From contig NZ_JOIX01000030.1 of NCBI RefSeq assembly GCF_000720175.1, positions 76,719-140,718 on the forward strand: a stretch of DNA of 64,000 nucleotides, written 5' to 3'. The stretch comes from Streptomyces sp. NRRL S-337 (GTDB lineage: Bacteria > Actinomycetota > Actinomycetes > Streptomycetales > Streptomycetaceae). A program made the position numbers and the translations under genes. The notes below the pieces were generated by a model. The model searched no databases. It saw only the letters and a list, made by a program, of their open reading frames with translations, and had not been told where the DNA came from. How positions within the stretch are numbered: the stretch's first letter is position 1; every line of letters starts with the position of its first letter. Positions 24,014 to 32,959 of the stretch are shown here, piece by piece.

Positions 24014-24777
24014 GGACCGCTCCCGGCACTCCCGTTGCTCCCCCCGGGCCCCCTGCTCCCCCGGCCCGCCCTGCTCCTCCTGCTCCCGCTGCCGCCGCCG
24101 GCCTGGCGGGTCTGGTGTCTGCGGACCTCGTCGAGGGTGAGGTCCCACAGGGCCATCGCCCTGCCGTCCCAGACCAGGTCGGTGACGCTCACGTAGCGCG
24201 GGTCCTTGGTGGGCTCACGCACCGCCAGGTGACCGGCCGCCAGCTCGACGCCGGCCAGCACGCCGCGCAGCACCAGCACCCGGGTCACCACCGTCTTCCG
24301 CACGCTGTAGACGCGGAGTTCGCTGGTGCGCGGATCGAGGTCGATGACGGTGATCAGGTCGGGTTTGCCGTCGTCGGTGAGGTCGTGCAGCTCGGGGCGG
24401 CGAACGGCTTGAGGGGCGGGCGGATGCTGCCCCTCCGCGGAGATGTCCGCGTCGAGGACGGCGAGCGGGTCGGCGTCGGCCATGCTGCCGCTCGGGACGT
24501 GCGGCACACCGGCCACGGGCCTGAGGGCGGCCGGGTTGTCCTCCCGGCCGAGCGGGGCGGGGGTGTACTCCGGCCAGAGCGCGAGCGGCGCCTTGACGTC
24601 GCGGGCCGGTCCGTCACTCTCCAGGCCCTCCAGACCGGCGCATCCGGCGAGGAGCGGGAGCGCACAGAGGGCGGTGGCGCGGCAGATGCACCGCCAGGGA
24701 CCGTTGCGCCACCGCGAGCTGACTCGCCGCCACGGGCGGAAGCGTCTTCGCGCGCAGCCGTCCTCGCCGCCTCGCAT
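24010..24777 (-). CDS. lipoprotein coupled to the sensor kinase
   Basis: A basic N-terminus is followed by a hydrophobic stretch and the lipobox LLAGC (Cys about 46), so the product should be a lipoprotein. The body contains LTDDGKPDLITVIDLDP, an FG-GAP-like Asp-rich segment that may bind calcium. The C-terminus is Gly/Ser/Arg-rich low complexity. Overlap with the kinase gene implies joint function, perhaps tuning kinase signalling at the membrane as CseA does for CseC; this is inference. GGAGG precedes the ATG. Confidence 0.75.
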   Translation of the reverse strand: MRGGEDGCARRRFRPWRRVSSRWRNGPWRCICRATALCALPLLAGCAGLEGLESDGPARDVKAPLALWPEYTPAPLGREDNPAALRPVAGVPHVPSGSMADADPLAVLDADISAEGQHPPAPQAVRRPELHDLTDDGKPDLITVIDLDPRTSELRVYSVRKTVVTRVLVLRGVLAGVELAAGHLAVREPTKDPRYVSVTDLVWDGRAMALWDLTLDEVRRHQTRQAGGGSGSRRSRAGRGSRGPGGSNGSAGSGP

Positions 24778-25114
24778 CCCGTCGTCACCGCCTCCCGTCG
24801 GGCCCGTTCCTCAAGCTATCCAAAGCGGCGGGCGGGGGAATCTTCGGCGCGGCCATCCGACGACGAGGCGCGGGCGACCTGGCCGGCGCCCGGCCGAAGT
24901 TCCGCCGGTGCCCGGCGAAGCACCGCCGACGACCCGACCGCCTTGCCGGGGTTGCGGCCTTTGGACCGGACTGGCGGGCGCATCGTCACGGGACCGATCC
25001 CAGAGATCTTGCTGACTGTTACACAACGTACGGATTGCCGTTAAGGACGCTCCGTAAGGTGCCTCCCGTACCGTGACCCAGGGCGGCCCGAGCCGCCCCC
25101 GACGAGGAGTACCC
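24778..25114. other. divergent intergenic region
   Basis: This 337-bp region lies between the lipoprotein gene and the small secreted protein gene. It contains the ribosome binding sites and presumably promoters. Around 25010-25070 it is AT-richer (TTACACAACGTACGG), which may be the promoter of the plus-strand gene. No gene seen. Confidence 0.4.
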
Positions 25115-25399
25115 ATGCGGGCCCAGCGCCGCTCCATGATCCGTACCGCCACCGTCGCCGCCGGTGCGCTCGCCGTCCTGCTGCTGCCCACGGGCGCCGC
25201 CTTCGCCGCGGACTCCACCGCGCCCACGGAAAGCCGTACGTCGATCATGCTCCCCGACGACGGGCTGGCCGGCCTGGCCGAGAAGGCCGGGCACCTGCCC
25301 AAGGCGGGCCTGATCGGTGGCGCGGGCGCACTGGGTGTGGCGGGCGCGGCCGTCGCCGTCCACCGCCGCCGCCAGGCGGGCCGGGGCCGGCAGGTCTGA
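25115..25399 (+). CDS. small secreted protein with C-terminal membrane anchor
   Basis: The 94-aa product has a signal peptide (RTATVAAGALAVLLLPTGAAFA, cut after AFA about residue 31) and a short polar stretch. A Gly/Ala-rich hydrophobic segment (LIGGAGALGVAGAAVAV, about 66-82) and a basic tail RRRQAGRGR follow. This is the layout of a membrane-anchored or cell-wall-linked short protein, without an LPXTG motif. GAGGAG precedes the ATG by six bases. Confidence 0.7.
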   Translation: MRAQRRSMIRTATVAAGALAVLLLPTGAAFAADSTAPTESRTSIMLPDDGLAGLAEKAGHLPKAGLIGGAGALGVAGAAVAVHRRRQAGRGRQV

Positions 25400-25405
25400 G
25401 CGCCG

Positions 25406-25434
25406 GGAGCAGGGGGACCTACTCCCCCTGCTCC
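25406..25434. terminator. bidirectional terminator between convergent genes
   Basis: GGAGCAGGGGGA (25406-25417) pairs perfectly with TCCCCCTGCTCC (25423-25434) across a five-base loop. It overlaps the stop codon of the minus-strand gene. Confidence 0.75.
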
Positions 25435-26252
25435 TCCCCCACCATCCGCTGGACGTCCTCGTACATGAGCGCCGCGCCGCCTGGCTCCGGCAGTGGCTGC
25501 CCCGTGCGGATCGCCTCCGCCGTCCCCAGGGTGGCCTGCAGGGCCGTACGGAAGAGCAGCGAACCGGTGCTGATCCGGCGCACGCCGAGTTCCGCCAGCC
25601 GGGCGAGGGTGTGCCGGCCCGGCGTGAAGAGGATGTTCAGCGGGGCCTGGACCTCGCGGACCAGCACCGCGATGTCCTCGTCGGCGACGATCCCCGGGAC
25701 GAACACCCCGTCCGCGCCCGCCGCCAGATAGCTCTCGGCGCGGGCCAGCGTCTCCGACAGCGGGGGCGGGGTGGTCACCCGCCAATGGGTGTCGATCCGG
25801 GCGTTCAGGAACAGCCCGGGCGCCCGCTGCTTCACCGCCGCCAGCACCTCGGCCTGCCGCGCCATTTCCTGCAGCCCCCCGCCACCGGGCAGCCCGTCCT
25901 CCAGATTGAGCCCCGCCGCACCGGCCTCCGCCAGCGCCCCCGCCAGATCCGCCACCTCCTGCGGCCCGCCACCGAACCCGCCCTCGATGTCGACGGTGTA
26001 CGGGCAGGTCAGCCGGCCGTTGAGGCGCAGCGCCAAGGCGAGAGTGGCGTCCTTGACCTCGGCGAGCCCACGGCCGTCCGGATAGCCGTGGGCCGCCGCG
26101 ACCCCCAGGCTCGTCGTGCCGACCGCCGCGAATCCGGCCGCGGCGAGGGCGACCGCCGACGCGACATCCCAGGCGTTGGGAAGCAGCAGCGGCTGGTCGG
26201 CGTGGTGCAACGCGTGGAAGTGGAAGGTGGCGTACTCCGGGGAGGTGCTCAT
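25419..26252 (-). CDS. isocitrate lyase/PEP mutase family enzyme
   Basis: The 277-aa protein has the PEP mutase/isocitrate lyase barrel features. These include LLLPNAWDVASAVALAAAGF near the N-terminus, a VDIEGGFG segment (about 85-92), GLNLEDGLPG (about 112-121) and LNARIDT (about 150-156). The family acts on 2-oxo acid C-C or C-P bonds, for example oxaloacetate or methylisocitrate; the exact substrate is not clear. It is divergent from a winged-helix regulator with about 60 bp between starts. Confidence 0.85.
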   Translation of the reverse strand: MSTSPEYATFHFHALHHADQPLLLPNAWDVASAVALAAAGFAAVGTTSLGVAAAHGYPDGRGLAEVKDATLALALRLNGRLTCPYTVDIEGGFGGGPQEVADLAGALAEAGAAGLNLEDGLPGGGGLQEMARQAEVLAAVKQRAPGLFLNARIDTHWRVTTPPPLSETLARAESYLAAGADGVFVPGIVADEDIAVLVREVQAPLNILFTPGRHTLARLAELGVRRISTGSLLFRTALQATLGTAEAIRTGQPLPEPGGAALMYEDVQRMVGEEQGE

Positions 26253-26315
26253 ACGGGCACCGTAGGCACGAGTCCCTTCGGTACGCACCGAAGACTCGCG
26301 GCGGACAATCGAGTC

Positions 26316-27125
26316 ATGACCACTCCGGCGTACAGCACCGCGACGAACCGGACCGCGGCGAACCAGGCGGTGACGGACCGGACCGCGACGCACCGCACCC
26401 CGGCGGCCGGCACTCCGCCGTACAGCACCGAGCTCGCACGGCTGGCCGCGCTGCTCGCGGACCGCACCCGGGCCGCCTTCTGTCTGGCCCTGCTCGACGG
26501 GCGGGCCTGGACGGCCGGCGAACTGGCCGCGTACGCGCAGGTCGCGCCGTCGACGGCGAGCGAGCACCTGACCCGGCTGACCGAGGGCGGGCTGCTCGTC
26601 GAACGGCGCCAGGGCCGCCACCGCTACCTCCAGCTCGCCGGCCCGCACGTCGCCGAGCTGCTGGAATCCCTGACCGCGCACCTCGATCCGCCGCAGGGCG
26701 CGCCGCGCGGGCTGCGCGCGGTGTCCGCCTCCGCGGCGCTGGCCCGGGGCCGCACCTGTTACGACCACCTCGCCGGCCGGCTCGGCGTGGCGATCACCGA
26801 CGCGATGACCGCCCGCGGGCTGGTCGACCAGGACGGCGGCTTCGCGCTCACCGACGCCGGCCGGGACTGGTTCACCGACGCGCTGGGCGTCGAACCGGCC
26901 GACCTGCGTACCGGCCGCCGGCCCCAGGCCCGCGGCTGCCTGGACTGGACCGAGCGCCGCAACCACCTCGCGGGCACGGCCGGCGCCCGGCTCTGCGACG
27001 GGCTGCTCGACCGCCGCTGGGTCCGCCGGATCGGCAGCGGCAGGGCGGTACGCCTCACCGACGCCGGCGCGGCGGCCCTCCAGGAGCTGCTGGGGCTCGA
27101 CGGGGCGGCGGCCGGGCTGCGGTGA
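26316..27125 (+). CDS. ArsR-like winged-helix regulator
   Basis: The 269-aa protein has a Thr/Ala-rich leader of about 35 residues. An ArsR-type winged helix follows (LARLAALLADRTRAAFCLALLDG...TAGELAAYAQVAPSTASEHLTRL, with the wing VERRQGRHRYLQL). A C-terminal half rich in Arg and Ala has a second helix-turn-helix-like region. The family represses genes in response to metals or metabolites. It is divergent from the PEP-mutase-like gene, its probable target. Confidence 0.8.
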   Translation: MTTPAYSTATNRTAANQAVTDRTATHRTPAAGTPPYSTELARLAALLADRTRAAFCLALLDGRAWTAGELAAYAQVAPSTASEHLTRLTEGGLLVERRQGRHRYLQLAGPHVAELLESLTAHLDPPQGAPRGLRAVSASAALARGRTCYDHLAGRLGVAITDAMTARGLVDQDGGFALTDAGRDWFTDALGVEPADLRTGRRPQARGCLDWTERRNHLAGTAGARLCDGLLDRRWVRRIGSGRAVRLTDAGAAALQELLGLDGAAAGLR

Positions 27126-27171
27126 GGGGCCCGGGGGGCCCGGTTCAGGCTGGGGCTTCCTGTCCGGTGCC

Positions 27172-28647
27172 CTAGCGGGCGGCTCCCGTCCCGCACGCCC
27201 CGGCCCGCCCGTACACCGTGATGCGGGCGCCGCGGACCTCCGTGGTGCCGCAGACCTCGAAGGCGTCGCGCAGGGTGGCCCGTTTGGCGATTTCCTGGTC
27301 GTTGTCGTCGGCGGGCTGGCCGTCCGGGTCGCCGGCGACCACGATCCGGCGGCTGGCCAGCATCCGGGCGCGGATGGCGTCGCCGGAGCGTTCGGTGCCG
27401 TAGAGGGTGTGGGAGGCCAACGGGCTCTTGTCCAGGGCGAGATCGGTCAGGCCGCGGAAGTCGTGCGGCCGGGTCGCCGTCCAGATCCGCCGCCGGGCCG
27501 GCATGAAGAGCAGGCCGTCGCCCGGCTCCGCCACCGCGCGCACGGCCCGGGCGACCGCGGTGACGTCGTCGACCCGGCTGTCCGGGCTGCGCAGATGGAC
27601 GTCGATGGGCAGCAGGGCGGCCAGCACCAGCGCGACGGCCGCGGTCCGGCGCAGCCGGCGGGTCCGGGTCTGCCCCGCTTCGCCGGCCGGGCGCAGCAGC
27701 CGGGCCAGCGCGGCGCCGGCGAGCAGGGCGAAGCCGACGACGTAGTAGAGGACGTAGCGGTCGACGTAGGCCGGTTCGACGTGCGAGAGCAGCAGCAGGA
27801 GGAGGGTGGGCAGGAGCAGCAGCGGGATGCCCAGGGCGCGCAGGCCGATCGGGCCGCGGGAGCGGATCCGCACGCGGGCGCAGGCCAGGCCGAGGACCGC
27901 GAGCACGGCGAAGGTCAGCAGCTGCAGCGGGTCCGGCCACATCAGCCAGCTGATCTGCGCCGACTGCCGGGTGCTGAAGACCGCGAGCGGGGCCAGCCCG
28001 GCGAGGACGGTGGCCGCGGACAGCGCCCAGGCACGCAGTACGCGGCGGGGCAGCCGGGCGAGGATCAGTGCGGCGGCGTGGACGGGCAGCACCAGGCACG
28101 CGAACTCGTGCAGCAGGCAGGCGGCCAGCATGAGCGCCGTGTAGCCGAGCCACAGCCGGGGGCGCGGGTGCGGAGACGCGTGCGGGGGTGCCGCCGCGGC
28201 CGCGGTCAGGACCAGCAGGTACGTGGCCCAGACGACCAGTGCGCAGACGGTGGCGTACGAGCGTCCCTCCTGCGCGTACTGCTGGACGACGGGGATGCAC
28301 GCGAACGTGAAGCCGGCCAGCAGGCCCGCCCGCCGGCCGACGAGGCGGTGCCCGAGCAGGGCGACGCCCGCGGTGGCGGCGGTCATCGCGGCCACCGACG
28401 GCAGCCGCAGCCCCACCACCTCGCCGAACGTCCCGTCGAGGGTGGCGTCGTAGGCCCGGAACCAGACGTGCATCAGGGCGTAGTACAGGCCGTGGACGAC
28501 ATCAGCGTGCAGCAGCGTGTGCCACAGGTCGGGCAGGCTGCGGTGGGCCATGTCGTAGCTGACCGCCTCGTCGCGCCAGATGGCGTCCTGGCGGCGGATC
28601 CCCCACGCCCCCAGGAGCAGCATCACCCCGGAGGGCATCAGCATCAC
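27172..28647 (-). CDS. polytopic membrane glycosyltransferase (GT39/mannosyltransferase-like)
   Basis: The 491-aa protein has about ten hydrophobic segments. Near the N-terminus it carries WRDEAVSYDMAHRS, an acidic loop of the kind used by polyprenol-phosphate-sugar-dependent GT-C transferases. Later QYAQEGRSYA (about 122-131) appears, typical of the family. A C-terminal extracytoplasmic part holds two or three cysteines. It should glycosylate proteins or polysaccharides outside the membrane. The GTG start at 28647 may be late, but no earlier start is in frame. Confidence 0.8.
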   Translation of the reverse strand: MMLMPSGVMLLLGAWGIRRQDAIWRDEAVSYDMAHRSLPDLWHTLLHADVVHGLYYALMHVWFRAYDATLDGTFGEVVGLRLPSVAAMTAATAGVALLGHRLVGRRAGLLAGFTFACIPVVQQYAQEGRSYATVCALVVWATYLLVLTAAAAAPPHASPHPRPRLWLGYTALMLAACLLHEFACLVLPVHAAALILARLPRRVLRAWALSAATVLAGLAPLAVFSTRQSAQISWLMWPDPLQLLTFAVLAVLGLACARVRIRSRGPIGLRALGIPLLLLPTLLLLLLSHVEPAYVDRYVLYYVVGFALLAGAALARLLRPAGEAGQTRTRRLRRTAAVALVLAALLPIDVHLRSPDSRVDDVTAVARAVRAVAEPGDGLLFMPARRRIWTATRPHDFRGLTDLALDKSPLASHTLYGTERSGDAIRARMLASRRIVVAGDPDGQPADDNDQEIAKRATLRDAFEVCGTTEVRGARITVYGRAGACGTGAAR

Positions 28648-28984
28648 CGCGCCCCGCGCCGCCCACGCTCGGCGTGTGGCGACGACGGACGCATAGGCCG
28701 GCTTCGGTGCTTGCGCTACGTCGATGGCGGGCTCCGGTCACGTACGGGACGGAGGAGGACGGGCGAGCACACTGTAAGCCGCAGCGCGCCCGGGTTCCGG
28801 GCGCGCCGCGTGGAGCTGGACGTCCGAGGCTCGTTGAGGTGGGCCGGCCCAAGTCGCCACGCACGGCCGCCCGGCGTGCGACGGCCGGAGCAGCAGGAGG
28901 GTGGGAGGGAGAAGCCGGGGGACGCCCAAGGCGCGTATGCCGAGGGGCCGCGGGTCGGACGCCCGCGGCCCCTCGGCAGCCGGC
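28648..28984. other. intergenic region holding the DD-carboxypeptidase terminator
   Basis: A 337-bp gap with a 15-bp-stem hairpin (28940-28976). I see no gene in the rest. Confidence 0.5.
28940..28976 (-). terminator. hairpin terminator after the DD-carboxypeptidase gene
   Basis: Bases 28940-28954 and 28962-28976 form a perfect 15-bp GC-rich stem with a 7-base loop, nine bases after the stop. There is no T run, as is common in Streptomyces. Confidence 0.8.
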
Positions 28985-31675
28985 TCAGGTGATGCGGACC
29001 AGCTTCGCTCCGAACGAAGGCTCGACCAGGTCCTCCTTCAGGGCGACCGGCACCTTCTGGATGCTTTCGCCGTTGCCGACGGTCAGCACACCGACCTCGG
29101 TGCCGGCCTTCGCGGTGTGCGGGACGGTCTTGCCGCCGTCACCGACACTCAGCTTCAGCTTCTGGCCCGGAACGCCCACCGCCTTCAGGTCCTTGGTGGC
29201 GACGACCGGCGTGAGGCCGTTCAGGCCGTCGTCGACATAGCCGACGACCTGGCCCTTCTTCACCGCCGGCGCAGAGGTCAGCGCGTTGCGTACGGCCTCG
29301 ATGACCTTCTGGCTGTTCTGCTTGACCAGGGTGAGGCTGTTGGCACCGTCAGGGTCCAGGCCCTTGAAGTGCTGGTCCATCATCGTGCCCAGGATCAGCC
29401 GGTCCTTACCGTCGACGGTCTTGTAGGCCGCCCAGGAGAGCGTGCCGCCGGCCGCCGTGCTGGAGCCGGTCTTGATGCCCTTGATGCTGAGGCCGGCCAG
29501 CAGCAGGTTGTCGATGTTGCTGTTGATCCGCTGCGACAGGCCCGGGATGTCGGCGTTCGTCATGGCGACGATCGGCCGGAAGGCGTCGAACTTCATCACG
29601 GCCTCGGCCAGCTTGAGCTGGTCGACCGCGGTGCTGACGGTCTTGGGGTCCAGGCCGCTGGGGTCCGTGTAGGTGGTGTTCTTCATGCCCAGGTCCTTGG
29701 CGGCGGCGTTCATCTTCTTGACGAACGCCGCCTCGTTGTCGGACTTGGAGTCCCAACGGGCCAGCAGCCGGGCGATGTTGTTGCCGGACGGGATCATCAG
29801 CATCTTGAGCATGTTCTGCTGGCTGAACTTCTGCCCGGCCTTCAGCCCCTCGATCCGGGACTCGTGCCTGGAACCGCCCTCGGTCACCGCCTTGGCGTCG
29901 ACCTCGATCTGCGGGCCCCCCTCGTCCTTCTTGAGCGGGTGGTCCCGGAGGATGACGTAGGCCGTCATGATCTTGGCCACGCTCGCGGTCGGCACCGGCT
30001 TCTGCGGCCCGAACGTCCCCAGGTCACCGGAGCCCACCACCTTGATTGCCGCCTGGCCCTGCGCGGGCCACGGGATGGTGAGCTTGCCGCCCTCGAAGGT
30101 GAACGAGGACGGGGCGTCGCCGACGGTGAGCGTCGGGTTGGGCAGCGGGCGCACGCCCTGGACGATCACGAAGATGATCGCCAGCAGCACCACCAGCGGG
30201 GTCCAGATCTTGAACCGGCGGACGACGATGCGCAGCGGGGTCTCGGGCGGCGGCGGGGTGTTGGTGAGCTTCGCCAGGAGGTCGAGCGGCGGCAGCGGCT
30301 GCTGCTTGGTCCGCTCGGACTCGGGCAGCGCGTCGGGACGGGCCGGCGCGCCGGCACCCGTCGGGGCGGCGGGCGGCAGGGCACCGGGCGGACCGGCGGG
30401 CTTGGACGGGGCGGCGGGCGCGGCGGACGCGGCGGCCGGCTGGGCTCCGGAGGTCTTCTCCTTCGTCCCGGCCTTGTCCGCGGGCTTGTCCGTCGTCTTG
30501 TCGGCGGGCTTGTCCGTCGTCTTCTCCCCCGCCTTGCCGGCGGGCTTGCCGGGCGTCCCGAGGGGGGTGCGGGGCGCCGTCTTGCCGAGGGACTTGCCGG
30601 CCGTACCGTCGTCCGCCGACTTCAGCGCCACGAACTGGCTGGTCCGCTCCGCGTCACTCTCGGCAGCGGGCGCCTTGGTGTCCTTCTTGGCGCCCTCCTT
30701 GGCGTCCTTCCCGTTCTCGCTCTTGCCGGAGCCCTTGCCGGAGTCCTTCGCCGAGTCCTTCTCGGAATCCTTCCCGGAGTCGGAGTCCTTGGCGGCGGCC
30801 GTGGTGGTGGACTTGGTGGGGGCCTTGGTCGGGGCCTTGGCAGGCGGGTTGATCTTCAGAGTGGTGGTCGCCTGGTCGACCGGGGCGGACGCGTCGGTGG
30901 AGGCGCTCTTCCCCTTGACCTTCGCAACAGCGAACACCCGGGTCGCGTCATCCACTGCCGACCCGTCGGCCCCGCCCTCCTCGTCGGCCGCCTCTACGGG
31001 CTTGCTCTTCTGCGGCCCGACGGTCTTGAACACGGCGGTCGGCTGATCAACAACCTCGGACTTGGCCTCGGACTTGGCCTTCGACGTGGACCGGGCCTTG
31101 GCCTCGGACTCAGGCTTCGCCTCGGACTTGGCCTCGTCCGCCGAGCCCTTGGGCTCAGACTTGTCGCCACCCTCGGACTCGTCCGCACCGGGCTCAGCGT
31201 CAGCCGCGGCCGCGGCATCGGCCTCCGGCTTTGCGGAAGCGTCGCCCGTCTCCGCGCGCGCCTCGTCATCCTTCGAGCCCCCGCCACCGGTCTCGGCGCG
31301 GCCCTCGGCACCGGCTTCGGTACCGCCCTCGGTGTCCTCGTCGCCCTTCCCGGCGACCCAGGCGGCGACAGCCGTCCGCAGACGCTCGTCGCCGGCTTCC
31401 GGGCCCTCCTCGTCGCCGGCGTCCTTCTGCGCCCCGTCGGACGCCTCCGGAGCCTCGACATCCCCGTTCAGCTCGGATGCCTCGCCCGTCTCGCCCGCCC
31501 CGGACGCCTCGGACGGCTCGGACGGATTCGAGTCCTCGCCCTCGCCCGTCGCCGCTTCCTCCGCCGGCTCGGCCGGCTCCCTTCGGAGGACGGACAGGCG
31601 CGGATCACGTTCGCTCCGCGCCGTCTCCCCCGACGACTGCTTCTTGTCCGACTTGTCGGGGGACTCGCCCGCCAC
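28985..31675 (-). CDS. S11 D-alanyl-D-alanine carboxypeptidase with a long disordered N-terminal region
   Basis: The C-terminal 390 residues are a serine DD-carboxypeptidase. They show SxxK in TASVAKIMTAY (Ser about 565, Lys about 568), SGN in IPSGNNIARLL (about 630) and KTG in IKTGSSTAAG (about 735). One membrane helix (about 487-503) precedes it. The first 480 residues are low-complexity, alternating Lys/Glu/Ala/Ser/Asp, with several DxATRVFAV- or PTAVFKTV-like motifs, and would be cytosolic. It trims peptidoglycan stem peptides outside the cell. GTG at 31675 is chosen because AAGGAG lies six bases before it; ATG at 31690 lacks such a site. An N-terminus this long is unusual. Confidence 0.88.
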   Translation of the reverse strand: MAGESPDKSDKKQSSGETARSERDPRLSVLRREPAEPAEEAATGEGEDSNPSEPSEASGAGETGEASELNGDVEAPEASDGAQKDAGDEEGPEAGDERLRTAVAAWVAGKGDEDTEGGTEAGAEGRAETGGGGSKDDEARAETGDASAKPEADAAAAADAEPGADESEGGDKSEPKGSADEAKSEAKPESEAKARSTSKAKSEAKSEVVDQPTAVFKTVGPQKSKPVEAADEEGGADGSAVDDATRVFAVAKVKGKSASTDASAPVDQATTTLKINPPAKAPTKAPTKSTTTAAAKDSDSGKDSEKDSAKDSGKGSGKSENGKDAKEGAKKDTKAPAAESDAERTSQFVALKSADDGTAGKSLGKTAPRTPLGTPGKPAGKAGEKTTDKPADKTTDKPADKAGTKEKTSGAQPAAASAAPAAPSKPAGPPGALPPAAPTGAGAPARPDALPESERTKQQPLPPLDLLAKLTNTPPPPETPLRIVVRRFKIWTPLVVLLAIIFVIVQGVRPLPNPTLTVGDAPSSFTFEGGKLTIPWPAQGQAAIKVVGSGDLGTFGPQKPVPTASVAKIMTAYVILRDHPLKKDEGGPQIEVDAKAVTEGGSRHESRIEGLKAGQKFSQQNMLKMLMIPSGNNIARLLARWDSKSDNEAAFVKKMNAAAKDLGMKNTTYTDPSGLDPKTVSTAVDQLKLAEAVMKFDAFRPIVAMTNADIPGLSQRINSNIDNLLLAGLSIKGIKTGSSTAAGGTLSWAAYKTVDGKDRLILGTMMDQHFKGLDPDGANSLTLVKQNSQKVIEAVRNALTSAPAVKKGQVVGYVDDGLNGLTPVVATKDLKAVGVPGQKLKLSVGDGGKTVPHTAKAGTEVGVLTVGNGESIQKVPVALKEDLVEPSFGAKLVRIT

Positions 31676-31915
31676 CGATGTCTCCTTCATATGTCGCACT
31701 GCCGCATTGGCCCAGTGTTTCCAAGTGTCCTGTGTTCCCGTGGCAACACCTCGCCGCCACGCGAATCGGTACGCGCCGCACCCCACGGATAGATGTCGCC
31801 AACGTGCAAGACGAGAACGACATACCTACCGGTTCCCTACCGAACCCCCCACGCACTCTCGACAGATGAATGTGAGAGGGGTCACCCTGTCATTCATCCA
31901 CGCGGGGAGGCATGG

Positions 31916-32677
31916 ATGGGCAGGAGCCGCAGAACAATTCCGGAGGAGCTTCTGCTGCTCGCTTTGGACCCGGCGACGGGCACCACAGCGCAGCCGCAGT
32001 CGCTCGACCTCGGCCTGGCCGGGGCCCAGCTAGTAGAGCTGGCTCTGGCAGGACGGATAGCCCCAGACGGGGATCGTATCGCCGTGGTGATGGCACGGCC
32101 GACAGGAGATCCGACTCTGGACTCCGCGCTCGAACTGCTGCGCCGACGCGGCAGTCCGGTGCGCGCGGTCCACTGGATCGGCGGGCCCCGGCTGGGGCTG
32201 CGCCAGACGTACCTCACGCATCTCGAACGGTGCGGCATGGTGCATGCCGTGGCGGGCCAGATGTGCGGGGTGCTGCCGACGACGCGCTACCAAGCGACGG
32301 AGTCGGCCATCAGCCGGGAAATCAGGTCCCGGCTGGACAACGCGATCCGCACCGGCGTACCCCCGGACCCGCGGACCGCGGCGCTCGCCGCGCTGGCACA
32401 TGCGGTCGGACTCGGCAAGCACCTCTACCCAGGGAACGAGGGGCGGTCATCGCGCTCCCGTCTCCGGGATCTGATCCGGCACGACCCCATGGGCGGGCTG
32501 GTGGCCCACGCGGTCATGGACGTGCAGAACGGCGCCGCGGCGCAACCACGGCGGGCGCAGGCCGCCGCCGGCGGTGCCGTACGGCAACCCGCGGCCCGGG
32601 CCACGGCGAACGCGTCCGGCACCCCGGGCCAATCGCGGCACGGTCACGGCAGGATGGCCCGCGTGGGCGCCCGCTGA
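31916..32677 (+). CDS. GPP34 (GOLPH3-like) family protein
   Basis: The 253-aa protein has EELLLLALDPATG at the N-terminus, LGLAGAQLVELALAGRI (about 35-50) and PTTRYQATE further on. These are the pattern of bacterial GPP34 proteins, relatives of eukaryotic GOLPH3 phosphoinositide binders. The last 45 residues are low-complexity Ala/Gly/Arg. In Streptomyces this family is multi-copy, with a proposed role at membranes; its function is not established. GGGGAGG lies five bases before the ATG at 31916. Confidence 0.75.
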   Translation: MGRSRRTIPEELLLLALDPATGTTAQPQSLDLGLAGAQLVELALAGRIAPDGDRIAVVMARPTGDPTLDSALELLRRRGSPVRAVHWIGGPRLGLRQTYLTHLERCGMVHAVAGQMCGVLPTTRYQATESAISREIRSRLDNAIRTGVPPDPRTAALAALAHAVGLGKHLYPGNEGRSSRSRLRDLIRHDPMGGLVAHAVMDVQNGAAAQPRRAQAAAGGAVRQPAARATANASGTPGQSRHGHGRMARVGAR

Positions 32678-32798
32678 CGCCCTGAAGGGCCCGTACGACC
32701 GGGTGCCCTGTCAGGACGCCCCACGGTCCACCAGTGCCGCACCAGCACCACCGGCGCACCACCGTCCCACGATCCCGTTCGGGAGCCGCAGCAAGGAA

Positions 32799-32852
32799 GC
32801 GCGGGGTGGCGGGCCGGCCGTTACGGACGACGGCCGGCCCGCCACCCCGCGC
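32799..32852. terminator. 22-bp perfect hairpin terminator
   Basis: Bases 32799-32820 are the exact reverse complement of 32831-32852, with a ten-base loop. It lies 120 bp after the GPP34 gene and likely ends its transcript. Confidence 0.8.
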
Positions 32853-32959
32853 ACACGCTCGCTCGCCTTGTGTGCGCATTTCACTGCGCGGTGTCACTCC
32901 GGAGTGGCAGTCTGCTGACCAGGAAATGACAGCAGTACGGAGCCGGAGGTGCACATCCC

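Noticed and set aside
22688..24148. Longer start for the sensor kinase
   Set aside because: The 45 extra residues are Arg/Gly/Gln-rich and overlap the lipoprotein's C-terminal codons; the ATG at 24013 has a GGGAG site and an ATGA overlap.
28901..31792. A 963-codon open frame on the plus strand across the DD-carboxypeptidase gene
   Set aside because: It is the antisense of the real gene. Its long run of Gly/Leu/Arg comes from the Lys/Glu/Ala-rich tail read backwards, and it has no domain or plausible start.
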